Positions 17,868-27,036 of a stretch of DNA of 64,000 nucleotides are shown piece after piece (the first letter of the stretch is position 1; every line of letters begins with the position of its first letter). Location: NCBI RefSeq assembly GCF_003258365.1, contig NZ_QHKM01000001.1:1364001-1428000 (forward strand), given 5' to 3'. Source of the stretch: Hymenobacter edaphi. Its GTDB lineage: Bacteria; Bacteroidota; Bacteroidia; Cytophagales; Hymenobacteraceae. The position numbers and the translations under genes were made by a program. The notes beneath the pieces were generated by a model. It did not search any database. It was not told the origin of the DNA and was given only the letters and a program-made list of their open reading frames with translations.

Positions 17868-17922
17868 CCCATTTGCGGTACACCGAAAAATTGGCATTGA
17901 CTTTCGCGGCGAGGAAGTTTGC
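17868..17922 (+). promoter_or_regulatory. Promoter with shared upstream motif (copy 2)
   Basis: CCCATTTGCGGTACAC (17868-17883) is followed at exactly the same distance as in copy 1 by AAGTTTGC (17915-17922). A TTGACTT at 17897-17903 lies about one helical turn before it and may be the -33 region. ATG of the next gene is at 17981. Confidence 0.55.
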
Positions 17923-17980
17923 GGCATCGGAGGCGGGCCGCAGCTGCTCGGCACCGGCCACGCACTTCTTCTCCACCTGT

Positions 17981-20900
17981 ATGCAACGACTTTTACGATT
18001 CGCGTTTCCGCTGGCCGCGGCCCTGGGCTTGAGCTTCGCCGCGCTGGCCCAGACCGCGCCGGCCTCGGTGGGCATCGGCACGGCCGCGCCCGATGCCTCG
18101 GCCGTGCTGGACCTGACGTCGGTAACCCAGGGCCTGCTGGCCCCGCGCATGACGGCCAGCCAGCGCGCCGGTATCCAGGCGCCGGCCCCCGGGCTGCTGG
18201 TGTACCAGACCGACGGCCTGCAGATGGGCTTCTGGTACTACACCGGCGCGGCCTGGACCTACCTCAACCCCACCCCGGCCGGCGACAACCTGGGCAGCCA
18301 CACCGCCACCCAGAACATGAACCTGGCCGATAAGCTGCTCGTGGGCAACGGCGGCACCCAGGGCCTGCGCCTCAGCAGCACGGGGCAGGCGGGCCTCGGC
18401 GGGGCGACGCCGGCCAACTGGCTGGACATCCAGGGGGCGGGGCGCACGGGGACGCACCCCAGCGGCCGGCCGCTGTACGTGACCGGGGACTTCGACCAGG
18501 CGGCAAACGGGGTGGAGTTCCGGCACTCCAACGCCACCCAGGGCGTGGGCATCGGCTACAACTCGCTCTACGCCGCCGGCACCAACACCGACCAGAACCT
18601 GAACCTGCTGCCCAAGGGCGCGGGCAGCATGGGCATCGGCACCGTGAGCCCGGCGGCTTCGGCGCTGGTGGACATGACCTCCACCACCAAGGGTTTTCTG
18701 CCGCCGCGCCTGACCTCGGCCCAGCGCGACGCCATCCAGAGCCCGGCGGCGGGGTTGACCGTCTTTAACCTCGAAACCCAGAAGCTGAACACCTATAACG
18801 CCGTGACGGGCCGGTGGACCGACGCGGTACAGAGCGTGACGCCGGGCACCACGGGCAACGCGACGTTCAACTACACCGGCGGCACCCAAACCTGGACCGT
18901 GCCCGCGGGCGTGACCAGCCTGCAAGTGGACATGGCCGGGGCGCAGGGCCGCTACTTTGTGCCGCGCTGCGGCAACTGCGCCGCCCCCGGCCTCGGCGGG
19001 CGGGTGCAGGCCACCTTGGCCGTGCAGCCCGGCCAGGTGCTCACCATTGAGGTGGGCGGGGCCGTGGTGAACGGCAGCGGCTGGCTGGCCGGCGGCTACA
19101 ACGGCGGCGGCAGCGGTTCCTACCCCGGCGGCGGCGCCACCGACATCCGCATCGGCGGCACGGCCCTGACCAACCGGGTGCTGGTGGCCGGCGGCGGCGG
19201 CGGTGGCTTCAGCACCACCGGCCCCGGCGGGGCGGGCGGCGGCCTGACGGGCGGCAGCGCCGGCAACGCCACCGGCGGCAGCCAATCGGCCGGCGGCCAG
19301 CGGGCGGGCAACCCGGCCCAGTATTGCTATTGCACCTCCACCCCGGCCGACCTGGGCGTCGGCGGGGGCACCACGAGCACCCCGTGGGCCACGGCGGGCG
19401 GCGGCGGCGGCTACTACGGCGGCGGCGCCAGCCACTCCGACTACAGCGGCGGCGGCGGCGGCTCGTCGTACGCCGACCCCGGGCTGACCAGCAACGTGAC
19501 GCACACCCAGGGCGCCCGCGGCGGCTCGGGCTTCGTCACTTTCAGCTTCAACGTGGGCCCCGAAGCGCCTTACCTCAGCCTCAGCAACGCCACTACTTCG
19601 CAGGCGGCGGGCAGCGTTATCTACAGCGACGGCGCGAAGCTGGCCGGCAACGCCGGGCAGCTGTATTGGGACGCGGTCGGCACCCGCCTGGGCATCGGCA
19701 CGGGCAGCCCGCAGGCCAAGCTGCACGTGGCCGGCGAGGCCCGTATCAGCGGCCTGGCCGGCGGCGGCGCCCGCATGGTAACCACCGACAACAACGGCCA
19801 GCTCGCCGCCCAGCCCCTGCCGACGGACGCGCAGGCGCTGACGCTGAGCGGCCAGCAGCTGAGCATCAGCGGGGGCAACGCGGTGACGCTGCCCAACGGC
19901 GCGGATAACCTAGGCAACCACGCGGCGACGCAGAACCTGAACCTGGCCGGCAACAAGCTGGTCAACGGCGGCTCGGAGGGCCTGGGCGTGACCGGCACCG
20001 GCGGGCTGCTCGTGCCGGCCGGGGTGATTCAGCGCGGCGGGCCGGCCATTACGGCCACCTCCGACCTGGGCCTGTACTCGCGCCTGAACGGCAACTTCCT
20101 GCGCCTGGTCACCAACAACGCCCCCATCCGCTTTTACGCCGACGACGACGCGGGCACCACCGCCAACGTGAGCTTCGAGAGCAACGGCCACGTGGGCATC
20201 GGCACCGGCAACAACACGCCCGCCAACCGGCTCGACGTGCAAACCACCGCCGGGCGTTCCGGTAGCCACGCCTCGGGCCGGCCGCTGTACGTGACGGGCG
20301 ACTTCGACCAGGCCGCCGGCGGCTCGGAGTTCCGGCACTACAACGGCACGCAGGGCGTGGGCATCGGCTACAACTCCCTCTACGCGGCCGGCTCCAACGC
20401 CGACCAGCCCCTGAACCTGATGCCCAAGGGCTCGGGCGGCGTGGGCATCGGCACCACCAGCCCCGCAGCCCTGCTCGACGTAAACGGCAGCCAGCTGGTG
20501 CGCGGCAGCCTGAGCTTCGGGGCCGCTACCCGGCAGATGATCAACCTCTGGAACCAGGATTATGGCATCGGCATCCAGGGCGGCACGCAGTACTTCCGCA
20601 CCGGCGAAGCCTTTGCCTGGTACGCCGGCGGCAGCCACCACGACACGCAGTTCAACGCCGGCGGGGGCTCGACCCAGATGGTGCTGAAAAACAGCTTCCT
20701 GGGCATTGGGGCCGGTTACAGCAACAACTCCGGCCCGAGCGGACCGCTGGAAATCCGCCGCGACAACGCCAGCCCTTACCTCGTGATGCACGACCCGAAC
20801 GACGCCTGGTTTTCGTTTGGCATGGACTTCAACGACGGCCGAAAAATCAAAATATCGGAGGGCAACGGCTTCGGCAGCACCAACTACATGACCTTCAGCG

Positions 20901-21769
20901 GCACGAACGTGGGCATCGGCACGACCAACCCCAGCTTCCCGCTGGACGTGCAGGGCACCGTGACGCCGGGCAACTACGCCTACGGCTGGTTTAACGGCAG
21001 CGGCGCCACCGGCTACTCGGGCAGCAACACCGGTCCGGTGAGTATCCGCGCCGCCGGCCGGGTGGTGGCCACCGAATTCAACGCCACTTCCGACCGCCGC
21101 CTCAAAACCGTCATCGGCCTCTCCGACAACGCCGCCGACCTGGCCCTGCTGAATCAGTTGCGCATCACCGACTACACCCTGCGCGACCGGGTGCAGTACG
21201 GCCCGCGCCGCTTCAAGAAAGTCATTGCCCAGGAAGTCGAGCAGGTCTTCCCGCAGGCCGTCACCCAGCACAGCGGCTTTCTGCCCGACATCTACGCCCA
21301 GGCCGCCCGGGCCACCCTGCTGCCCGGCGACTCGCTGCTGCAGCTGACGCTGCCCGCCGCCCCGGCCACGGCCCCCAAAGCCGGCCAGCGCGTGAAGCTC
21401 ATCACCCAGACCGGCGAAGTCACGGCCACTGTAAAAGCCATCAACGGGCCCCAGCTCGTGTTGCGCGGCGCCCGGCAGCTGGCGGGCCAGCAGGTGTTCG
21501 TCTTCGGCCTGGAGCACCCGGACGTGCGCGCCGTCGACTACGAGGCCCTCTCGATGCTCAACGTGTCGGCCACCCAGGAGCTGGCCCGCAAGGTGGCCGA
21601 CCTCGAAAAGCAGAACGCCCAGCTGCGCCAGCAAAACCAGGCCCAGGGCAGCCGCCTCGACCAGCAGCAGGCCTCGCTGCAAACCCAGGCCTCGCAGACG
21701 GCCGCGCTGGCCCAGCGCCTGAAAGCCCTGGAGAACCACCTGCTCGGCGCCCAGGCCCAGGCCCACTAA
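17981..21769 (+). CDS. Large secreted tail-fibre-like protein with glycine-rich region and S74 self-cleaving chaperone
   Basis: 1262 residues. Signal peptide to A-L-A-Q (about 24). Several G-I-G-T-x-x-P repeats follow, as in trimeric tail-fibre-like proteins. Residues about 300-525 are extremely glycine-rich (V-A-G-G-G-G-G-G-F and similar). A module near 143-226 is repeated at about 749-830 (both contain G-R-P-L-Y-V-T-G-D-F-D-Q-A-A). Near the end is S-D-R-R-L-K with Ser1037 and Lys1042, the catalytic pair of the S74 intramolecular chaperone, followed by I-A-Q-E-V-E-Q-V-F-P. The last 70 residues form a Gln-rich coiled coil. It should trimerise and release the chaperone by self-cleavage. No T9SS domain was seen. 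The ATG at 17981 is chosen for the signal peptide. Confidence 0.85.
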   Translation: MQRLLRFAFPLAAALGLSFAALAQTAPASVGIGTAAPDASAVLDLTSVTQGLLAPRMTASQRAGIQAPAPGLLVYQTDGLQMGFWYYTGAAWTYLNPTPAGDNLGSHTATQNMNLADKLLVGNGGTQGLRLSSTGQAGLGGATPANWLDIQGAGRTGTHPSGRPLYVTGDFDQAANGVEFRHSNATQGVGIGYNSLYAAGTNTDQNLNLLPKGAGSMGIGTVSPAASALVDMTSTTKGFLPPRLTSAQRDAIQSPAAGLTVFNLETQKLNTYNAVTGRWTDAVQSVTPGTTGNATFNYTGGTQTWTVPAGVTSLQVDMAGAQGRYFVPRCGNCAAPGLGGRVQATLAVQPGQVLTIEVGGAVVNGSGWLAGGYNGGGSGSYPGGGATDIRIGGTALTNRVLVAGGGGGGFSTTGPGGAGGGLTGGSAGNATGGSQSAGGQRAGNPAQYCYCTSTPADLGVGGGTTSTPWATAGGGGGYYGGGASHSDYSGGGGGSSYADPGLTSNVTHTQGARGGSGFVTFSFNVGPEAPYLSLSNATTSQAAGSVIYSDGAKLAGNAGQLYWDAVGTRLGIGTGSPQAKLHVAGEARISGLAGGGARMVTTDNNGQLAAQPLPTDAQALTLSGQQLSISGGNAVTLPNGADNLGNHAATQNLNLAGNKLVNGGSEGLGVTGTGGLLVPAGVIQRGGPAITATSDLGLYSRLNGNFLRLVTNNAPIRFYADDDAGTTANVSFESNGHVGIGTGNNTPANRLDVQTTAGRSGSHASGRPLYVTGDFDQAAGGSEFRHYNGTQGVGIGYNSLYAAGSNADQPLNLMPKGSGGVGIGTTSPAALLDVNGSQLVRGSLSFGAATRQMINLWNQDYGIGIQGGTQYFRTGEAFAWYAGGSHHDTQFNAGGGSTQMVLKNSFLGIGAGYSNNSGPSGPLEIRRDNASPYLVMHDPNDAWFSFGMDFNDGRKIKISEGNGFGSTNYMTFSGTNVGIGTTNPSFPLDVQGTVTPGNYAYGWFNGSGATGYSGSNTGPVSIRAAGRVVATEFNATSDRRLKTVIGLSDNAADLALLNQLRITDYTLRDRVQYGPRRFKKVIAQEVEQVFPQAVTQHSGFLPDIYAQAARATLLPGDSLLQLTLPAAPATAPKAGQRVKLITQTGEVTATVKAINGPQLVLRGARQLAGQQVFVFGLEHPDVRAVDYEALSMLNVSATQELARKVADLEKQNAQLRQQNQAQGSRLDQQQASLQTQASQTAALAQRLKALENHLLGAQAQAH

Positions 21770-21880
21770 TACCCGCTCAGCGGCGTTTTCCGGCGGCTGC
21801 CCCGGCTTCGGCCGGTGCGGCCGCTGTGTTTTTCCGGCGGCTCCCGGCTGCTTTGGCCGCTTCCGCCCTACCTTTCACTT

Positions 21881-23692
21881 ATGTTGCCAATGCTCGGCTT
21901 CCTGTTGCGCCGGTTGGGCGCGGGGCGCGGCCGCCTGCTGCGGGTGGCCGGCCTGGGCCTGTGGCTGGGGCTGCTGGCCCCGCCGGCCCGTGCGCAGTAC
22001 ATCAGCCCGGCGCAGACCGACAGCCTGCGCCAGCTGCGGCGCTGGCCCCGGGCCACGCAGCACCGCCTGGCCCGGCTGCGCGCCTCCCGCCGCAGCGGCC
22101 CGGTGGCCCAGGCGCTGCTGCGCCGCCCCGAGCTGCCCCCGCCCCTGCGCGTCGATTTGCTGCTGCACCTGGCCGACTACTCCTTCCTGATGAACCGGCC
22201 CAGCAGCGTGGTGGTGCAGCTGCTCGAAGCCCGGCAGCTGGCCCTGGCCACCCCCGATTCGGCCCGCTGGAGCCGGCCCGCGGCGGGCCTGAGCTACGCC
22301 TACTCGCTGCTGCAGCAGCCCGAGCGGGCGCTGTTTTTCGGCCGCGAAGCCGTGCGCACCGCCGGTGGCCCCGACCGCCTGCACCTGCAGCTGCGCGCCT
22401 ACGGCATGCTGGCCATTGCCGCCGAACAGGCCCGCGACTACACCCTGGCGCTGCGCTGCCACCGGCAGGTGCTGCGGCGCGCCCAGCTGCGCCGCGACTC
22501 GGTCAACGAGGCCATTTGCCGCAGCAACATCGTGCTGAACTACCTTCACCAGCAGCGCCTGCCCGAAGCGGCCCGGGAGCTGGACACCGTGCGGGCCCTC
22601 AGCCACGTGCTCGACGCGCCCGAGCGCGAGGGCATTCCGCTGCTCACCGGCATGCTGGCCCAGCGCCAGGGCCGCCACCAGGCTGCCGTGCAGGCGCTGC
22701 TGCCCACGCTGCGCGCCGCCCGCCGCTCCCACACCCAGTACCACGAGCTGGAGGTGCTGCGGGCGCTGATACCGGCCCTCTCGGGCCTGGGCCGCTACCG
22801 CGAAGCCCTGCAGCATCAGCAGCGCCTGACCGAGCTGCAGGACAGCCTGCACGAGGAGCGCACCCTGCGCCAGGGCCAGGAGCTGCAGACCCTCTACGAA
22901 ACCGAGCGGCGCGAGCGGGAGCTGGCCCGCCAGCGCCAGCGCATCAGCTCGCTGCACGCCCGCGACCAGCAGCGCGAAGCCGAGCTGGACCGCCGCACCT
23001 TCCTGTTCGTGGCCGTGCTGGTGGGCGGTGGGCTGCTGCTGATCCTGGCCCTGGTGCGCCAGCGCGCCCGGCACCTGCTCAACTCCACGGCCGCCGCCCT
23101 GCGCATGCGCACCCGCATTGCCGCCGACCTGCACGACGAAGTGGGCACCCTGCTGACCCGGGTGAACCTGCAGGCCGAGCTGCTGCGCCAGACCCAGCCC
23201 CAGGCCGACGCGGCCCTGGAACGCCTGCTCGCCAACTCGCGCCACGCCGCCAGCACCATGCGCGACATCGTCTGGGGCATCGACGCCGAGGCCGATACGG
23301 TGGGCGCCCTGCTCGACCGCATGCGCGACCACCTCGACCAAACCGCCCCGCCCGCCGGGCTGGCCACCGAGCTGCACGTGCACGGCCTGCGCGACGAGGA
23401 ATACCTGCCGCCCGAGCTACGCCAGCACCTGTACCTGATTTTCAAGGAGGCCGTCAGCAACGCCGCCCGCCACGCCCGCGGCGCCACCGAGCTGCGCGTC
23501 GGCCTGGAGCGCCTCGAGGGGCACCTGCGCCTGCGCGTGGCCGACGACGGGGCGGCCCCGGCCGTGCCCAGCGGCCGCAGCGGCCTGGGCCTGCGCAGCA
23601 TGCAGCAGCGCGCCACCGCCCTGCGCGGCACGCTTAGCACCGGCCCCGGCCCCGAGCGGGGTTTCCTGGTGGAGCTGCTCGTGCCCCACTAA
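21881..23692 (+). CDS. Sensor histidine kinase, HisKA_3/NarX type with TPR-like sensor
   Basis: 603 residues. A signal-like segment ends P-A-R-A-Q (about 40). A helical periplasmic region (about 45-340) reads like tetratricopeptide repeats. It is followed by a coiled coil and one membrane helix (F-L-F-V-A-V-L-V-G-G-G-L-L-L-I-L-A-L, about 370-390). The HisKA_3 dimerisation helix has D-L-H-D-E-V-G-T-L with phosphoacceptor His418. The ATPase domain has N-A-A-R-H-A (N box), A-D-D-G and S-G-L-G-L-R-S-M. It would phosphorylate a NarL-type regulator, most likely the one at 15767. It follows the large secreted-protein gene by 111 bp on the same strand and may monitor the export or state of that product; this is inference. 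Confidence 0.9.
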   Translation: MLPMLGFLLRRLGAGRGRLLRVAGLGLWLGLLAPPARAQYISPAQTDSLRQLRRWPRATQHRLARLRASRRSGPVAQALLRRPELPPPLRVDLLLHLADYSFLMNRPSSVVVQLLEARQLALATPDSARWSRPAAGLSYAYSLLQQPERALFFGREAVRTAGGPDRLHLQLRAYGMLAIAAEQARDYTLALRCHRQVLRRAQLRRDSVNEAICRSNIVLNYLHQQRLPEAARELDTVRALSHVLDAPEREGIPLLTGMLAQRQGRHQAAVQALLPTLRAARRSHTQYHELEVLRALIPALSGLGRYREALQHQQRLTELQDSLHEERTLRQGQELQTLYETERRERELARQRQRISSLHARDQQREAELDRRTFLFVAVLVGGGLLLILALVRQRARHLLNSTAAALRMRTRIAADLHDEVGTLLTRVNLQAELLRQTQPQADAALERLLANSRHAASTMRDIVWGIDAEADTVGALLDRMRDHLDQTAPPAGLATELHVHGLRDEEYLPPELRQHLYLIFKEAVSNAARHARGATELRVGLERLEGHLRLRVADDGAAPAVPSGRSGLGLRSMQQRATALRGTLSTGPGPERGFLVELLVPH

Positions 23693-23813
23693 GCCGGGCC
23701 GGCCCGCCGTTTCGCCCCGCCGATTTCACCATTTCCGCAATTCCCCGTATCATGCGGGCAGCCCGCGACGTTAGGTGCCCTGTTGCCGCCCCGTCGCTCC
23801 TGCCGCGTACTGC

Positions 23814-25592
23814 ATGTCCCAAAGCATTATTCACCGAATCCTGCGGCCCCTGCTGCTCTGGCGCCTGCGCCACGTCAGCGACCGGGTGTACCTGATTCTG
23901 GTGAGCGTGCTGGTGGGCGCCTTGGCGGGCCTGGCGGCGGTGCTGCTCAAAAATGCGGTGCACTGGGGCCAGGAGCTGCTCTACGGCTGGATTCCGGAGC
24001 AAAACCGGGTCTTCGCCCTCTTTCTCTACCCCATCATCGGCATCGGCCTGACGGTGCTCTTCGCCCGCTACGTGCTGCACGGCAACCTCGGCCGCGGCAT
24101 CGGGCCCATTATCTACTCGGTGGCCCGGCAGAGCAGCATCGTGCCGCGCTCCAAGCTGTACTCGCAGTGGGTCAGCTCCCTGCTCACCGTCACCTTCGGC
24201 GGCTCGGCCGGTCTGGAAGCCCCGATTTCCGTCACCGGCTCGGCCATCGGCTCCAACGTGGCCCGCATTCTGCGCGTGAGCCGGCGCGAGCGGCGCCTGC
24301 TGGTGGGCTGCGGGGCGGCGGCGGGCGTGGCGGCCATCTTCAACTCGCCCATTGCGGGCGTGCTGTTCGCGGTGGAAGTGGTGCTGAGCGAGCTGTCGGC
24401 CCCGTTTTTCATTCCGCTGCTGATTTCCTCGGCCACGGCCACGGTGGTGTCCAAGCTGCTGTTTTCGGGCCAGCCCTTCGTGCTCATCACCACCCGCTGG
24501 GACGTCGACACCATCCCGTTTTACATCGTGCTGGGGTTGTGCGCGGCCCTGATGTCGGTGTACATGATCCGGGTGTACTTCGCCGCCGACAAGGTGTTTG
24601 AGCGGTGGAAGGGCACGTTTCGCAAGGTGGTGCTGGGCGGCGTGGGGCTGGGCGTGCTGGTGTTCGTGTTTCCGCCGCTCTACGGCGAGGGCTACAACAT
24701 CGTGCAGGCCCTGCTCAGCGGCGAGCCGCGCCACCTGCTCGACGCGAGCATCTTCTCGGTGTACCGCGACGAGAACGTGTGGATTCTGCTCACCGTGGCC
24801 CTGTGCACCATGCTGCTGAAGGTGCTGGCTACCTGCATCACCATCGGGGCCGGCGGCAACGGGGGCATGTTCGGCTCCTCGCTGTTTTCGGGGGCGCTGC
24901 TGGGCTTTTTCATCGCCCGGCTCATCAATATCAGCGGCTGGTTTGTGGTGCCGGAGGTGCACTTCGTGGTGCTGGGCATGGCCGGGGTGCTGGCCGGGGT
25001 GGTGCACGCCCCGCTCACGGCCATCTTCCTCATTGCCGAAATTACCGGCGGCTACGCCCTGTTCGTGCCCCTGATGGTGGTGACGAGCTGCTCCTACCTC
25101 ATCACGCGCTACTTCGAGCCCTACTCGGTGTACACGCGCAAGCTGGTGCAGCGCGGCGTGTACGTGCACCAGGACCGTGACCGGGGCCTGTTGGCCCAGC
25201 TCGACCTCTCCCGCCTGGTCGAAACCGACTTCGAGCCGGTGCAGCCCGAGGCCACCCTGGGCGAGCTGGTCGACATCTTTCGTCACGCCACCCGCAACCT
25301 CTTCCCGGTGGTCGACGACGACGGGGCCCTGGTCGGCATCATTTCGCTGGATCAGGTGCGCGACGCCCTTTTTGACGAGGAGCACTACACCACCACCCGC
25401 GTGCGCGACCTGATGACCGAGCCCCCGGCCACCGTCAACGTCGACGATACCTTGCTGGACACCTTGCGCTGCATGGAACAGCTGAACGTGTGGTCGTTGC
25501 CGGTGCTCAAAAACGGTCGTTACGTGGGCTTCCTGCTGAAATCGGCCATCCTGGCCAGCTACCGCAAGCAGCTTATCAAGGAAAGCGAGTAA
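23814..25592 (+). CDS. ClC-family chloride channel or Cl-/H+ antiporter with CBS pair
   Basis: 592 residues from the ATG at 23814. The membrane domain (about 20-430) has the ClC signatures G-G-S-A-G-L-E-A-P, where the Glu corresponds to the gating glutamate of the GxExP motif, and G-A-G-G-N-G-G-M-F. Two CBS domains fill about 445-590 (L-F-P-V-V-D-D-D-G-A-L-V-G-I-I and S-L-P-V-L-K-N-G-R-Y-V-G-F) and probably bind adenine nucleotides. The first selectivity motif differs from the usual GSGIP, so ion preference cannot be given. It likely moves chloride or a similar anion across the inner membrane. Confidence 0.93.
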   Translation: MSQSIIHRILRPLLLWRLRHVSDRVYLILVSVLVGALAGLAAVLLKNAVHWGQELLYGWIPEQNRVFALFLYPIIGIGLTVLFARYVLHGNLGRGIGPIIYSVARQSSIVPRSKLYSQWVSSLLTVTFGGSAGLEAPISVTGSAIGSNVARILRVSRRERRLLVGCGAAAGVAAIFNSPIAGVLFAVEVVLSELSAPFFIPLLISSATATVVSKLLFSGQPFVLITTRWDVDTIPFYIVLGLCAALMSVYMIRVYFAADKVFERWKGTFRKVVLGGVGLGVLVFVFPPLYGEGYNIVQALLSGEPRHLLDASIFSVYRDENVWILLTVALCTMLLKVLATCITIGAGGNGGMFGSSLFSGALLGFFIARLINISGWFVVPEVHFVVLGMAGVLAGVVHAPLTAIFLIAEITGGYALFVPLMVVTSCSYLITRYFEPYSVYTRKLVQRGVYVHQDRDRGLLAQLDLSRLVETDFEPVQPEATLGELVDIFRHATRNLFPVVDDDGALVGIISLDQVRDALFDEEHYTTTRVRDLMTEPPATVNVDDTLLDTLRCMEQLNVWSLPVLKNGRYVGFLLKSAILASYRKQLIKESE

Positions 25593-25783
25593 GCCGGCTG
25601 GGCGCGCTGAAGTCTGATTGAACCGGCTGCCGCCAGCGCCAAAACCGGCCAAGCGGGTGCTGAACAGGCCCCGTCCCCGTCCCACCCACCGCCCGGCAAG
25701 GTCCGATCAGCTGCATTTATGACTGGCCTGGCAGCCGCGGAATAGGTTTATTGAGCCGTTGGTCAGCCCTTCCCCGTTGCCCT

Positions 25784-26443
25784 ATGCTGTTGCTCGCGCC
25801 CGTTGAGGCCCCGCCCGCCGCCCCGTCCTTACCCCGCTGGAGCCTGGAGGTTGGGGGCTTGTATCAGCGCTATGCCCGGTTCGAGACGCCGTGGGGACGC
25901 GGGCGGCAGTCGGTGTTTTCCGTGCTGCCGGTGCACCTGCGCCTGGGCGTGCGCCTGAACGATGGCAACACCCTGTACCTGGGCTTGCAGTACCGGCATC
26001 GACGGACGCCCACGACGCTGCTGACAACCTACCCCGAACTGCCACGCTACTACTACTGGCAGACGACCCGGGAGGTAACCACCGTGGCCGTCCCGTTTGC
26101 CGTCGGCCTCCCCATTGCCTCCACCCGGCTGGCGCCTACTGCGTGGCGGGTGGAATTTCGGGCGGGCGTCACCCTGCTTGCGGCCCGGTACCGCCTGCGG
26201 GAGTATTCCACCACGACGAACAGACCCGAGCCGTACGAGCAGCACGCGGAAACCCCGGAATCCTCGGCCGATGTGACTTTCACCGCCGGTGGCCGAGTCG
26301 GCTACGGGCTGGGCAAGCACCTGGAGCTGACCGCTGACGGCGGCGCCAGCTTCTCGCCGCTGATCTTGCTGACCGTTGCGTTCGGGGCCGAAACGTCGCC
26401 TTTCGGCGGCGGCGGGTCCCTGGGTCTGACCTACCGATTCTGA
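25784..26443 (+). CDS. Predicted outer-membrane beta-barrel protein
   Basis: 219 residues from the ATG at 25784. The protein alternates polar and hydrophobic residues and has many aromatic girdle residues (L-Y-L-G-L-Q-Y-R, W-R-V-E-F-R-A-G-V). It ends L-G-L-T-Y-R-F, the C-terminal phenylalanine typical of barrels that are substrates of the BAM complex. The N-terminus M-L-L-L-A-P-V is too short for a full signal peptide, so either the real start lies upstream (TTG 25751 in the same frame) or the gene is slightly truncated. No family was recognised. It overlaps the next, convergent gene by 13 bp. Confidence 0.6.
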   Translation: MLLLAPVEAPPAAPSLPRWSLEVGGLYQRYARFETPWGRGRQSVFSVLPVHLRLGVRLNDGNTLYLGLQYRHRRTPTTLLTTYPELPRYYYWQTTREVTTVAVPFAVGLPIASTRLAPTAWRVEFRAGVTLLAARYRLREYSTTTNRPEPYEQHAETPESSADVTFTAGGRVGYGLGKHLELTADGGASFSPLILLTVAFGAETSPFGGGGSLGLTYRF

Positions 26444-26844
26444 GACGGGCGGCGGCGCAGCCAGCCATCCAACGCCCAGCCCAGCAGCACGCCCCCGGCG
26501 TAACACGCCAGATCAGACCACAGAAACCCGCGGCCCAGCACCAGCGCGCCCGGCGTGGTGCCCCGCAGTGCGTTCAGCCACGGCGCCTGCCACAGCTGGC
26601 TCAGCTCAATAACGAGGGCAAACGCGCTGGCTACCGCCGCTCGCCGCCGGGCCGGCCACGTCGGACGCAGCCCGCTCACCAGCCCGAACACCAGCAGGGC
26701 CCACAGCACGTCGCCGGCGTACAGGCCCACCCAGGCGGGCAGCCCCGCCCGAAACCGCCGCGACGCCAGCCCCAGCCCGAGCACCAGCCCCGAGAGGGCC
26801 GCGTAGCGGAGGCGGACGGCGCAGGCAGCGGGACGGACAAGCAT
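26431..26844 (-). CDS. DUF2809-family membrane protein
   Basis: 137 residues with four hydrophobic helices. The typical DUF2809 features are present: G-L-A-S-R-R-F near the N-terminus, Y-A-G-D-V-L-W-A-L-L-V-F, the middle helix with E-L-S-Q-L-W-Q-A-P-W, and a C-terminal D-L-A-C-Y-A-G-G. The family has no established function. The ATG at 26842-26844 gives the family's normal length; a longer upstream reading adds residues with no family match. It runs convergently into the barrel-protein gene. Confidence 0.8.
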   Translation of the reverse strand: MLVRPAACAVRLRYAALSGLVLGLGLASRRFRAGLPAWVGLYAGDVLWALLVFGLVSGLRPTWPARRRAAVASAFALVIELSQLWQAPWLNALRGTTPGALVLGRGFLWSDLACYAGGVLLGWALDGWLRRRPSQNR

Positions 26845-26961
26845 GGTTTCTGAATCGATGGAAAACGCACCCGCCGCCCGCCCGGCGGCCGTTTGCATCG
26901 GCGGCGGGCCTGACGACCACGCGCGAAGCGGCTTCGGTAGTGGCACCGGCGGTTTTTAATA

Positions 26962-26994
26962 AACTTTGCATTACAAAGTTCTTTGATAACTTTG
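26962..26994 (+). promoter_or_regulatory. Bacteroidota promoter with overlapping palindromic operator
   Basis: The -7 box TAACTTTG lies at 26987-26994 and a TTTG at 26965-26968 sits 18 bp upstream, a good match to the -33/-7 consensus. A perfect 7-bp palindrome AACTTTG-N5-CAAAGTT (26962-26980) covers the -33 box, which suggests repression there. Similar ACTTTG/CAAAGT palindromes occur before PadR-regulated genes in this phylum (recalled, not checked). It serves the gene at 27037. Confidence 0.65.
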
Positions 26995-27036
26995 AATCAC
27001 CAAACTTTCCTGGCTCCTTTTTCTGTTAGCTGCCAT

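Noticed and set aside
17873-17980. Earlier start for the S74 protein
   Set aside because: It would bury the signal peptide and include the promoter motif.
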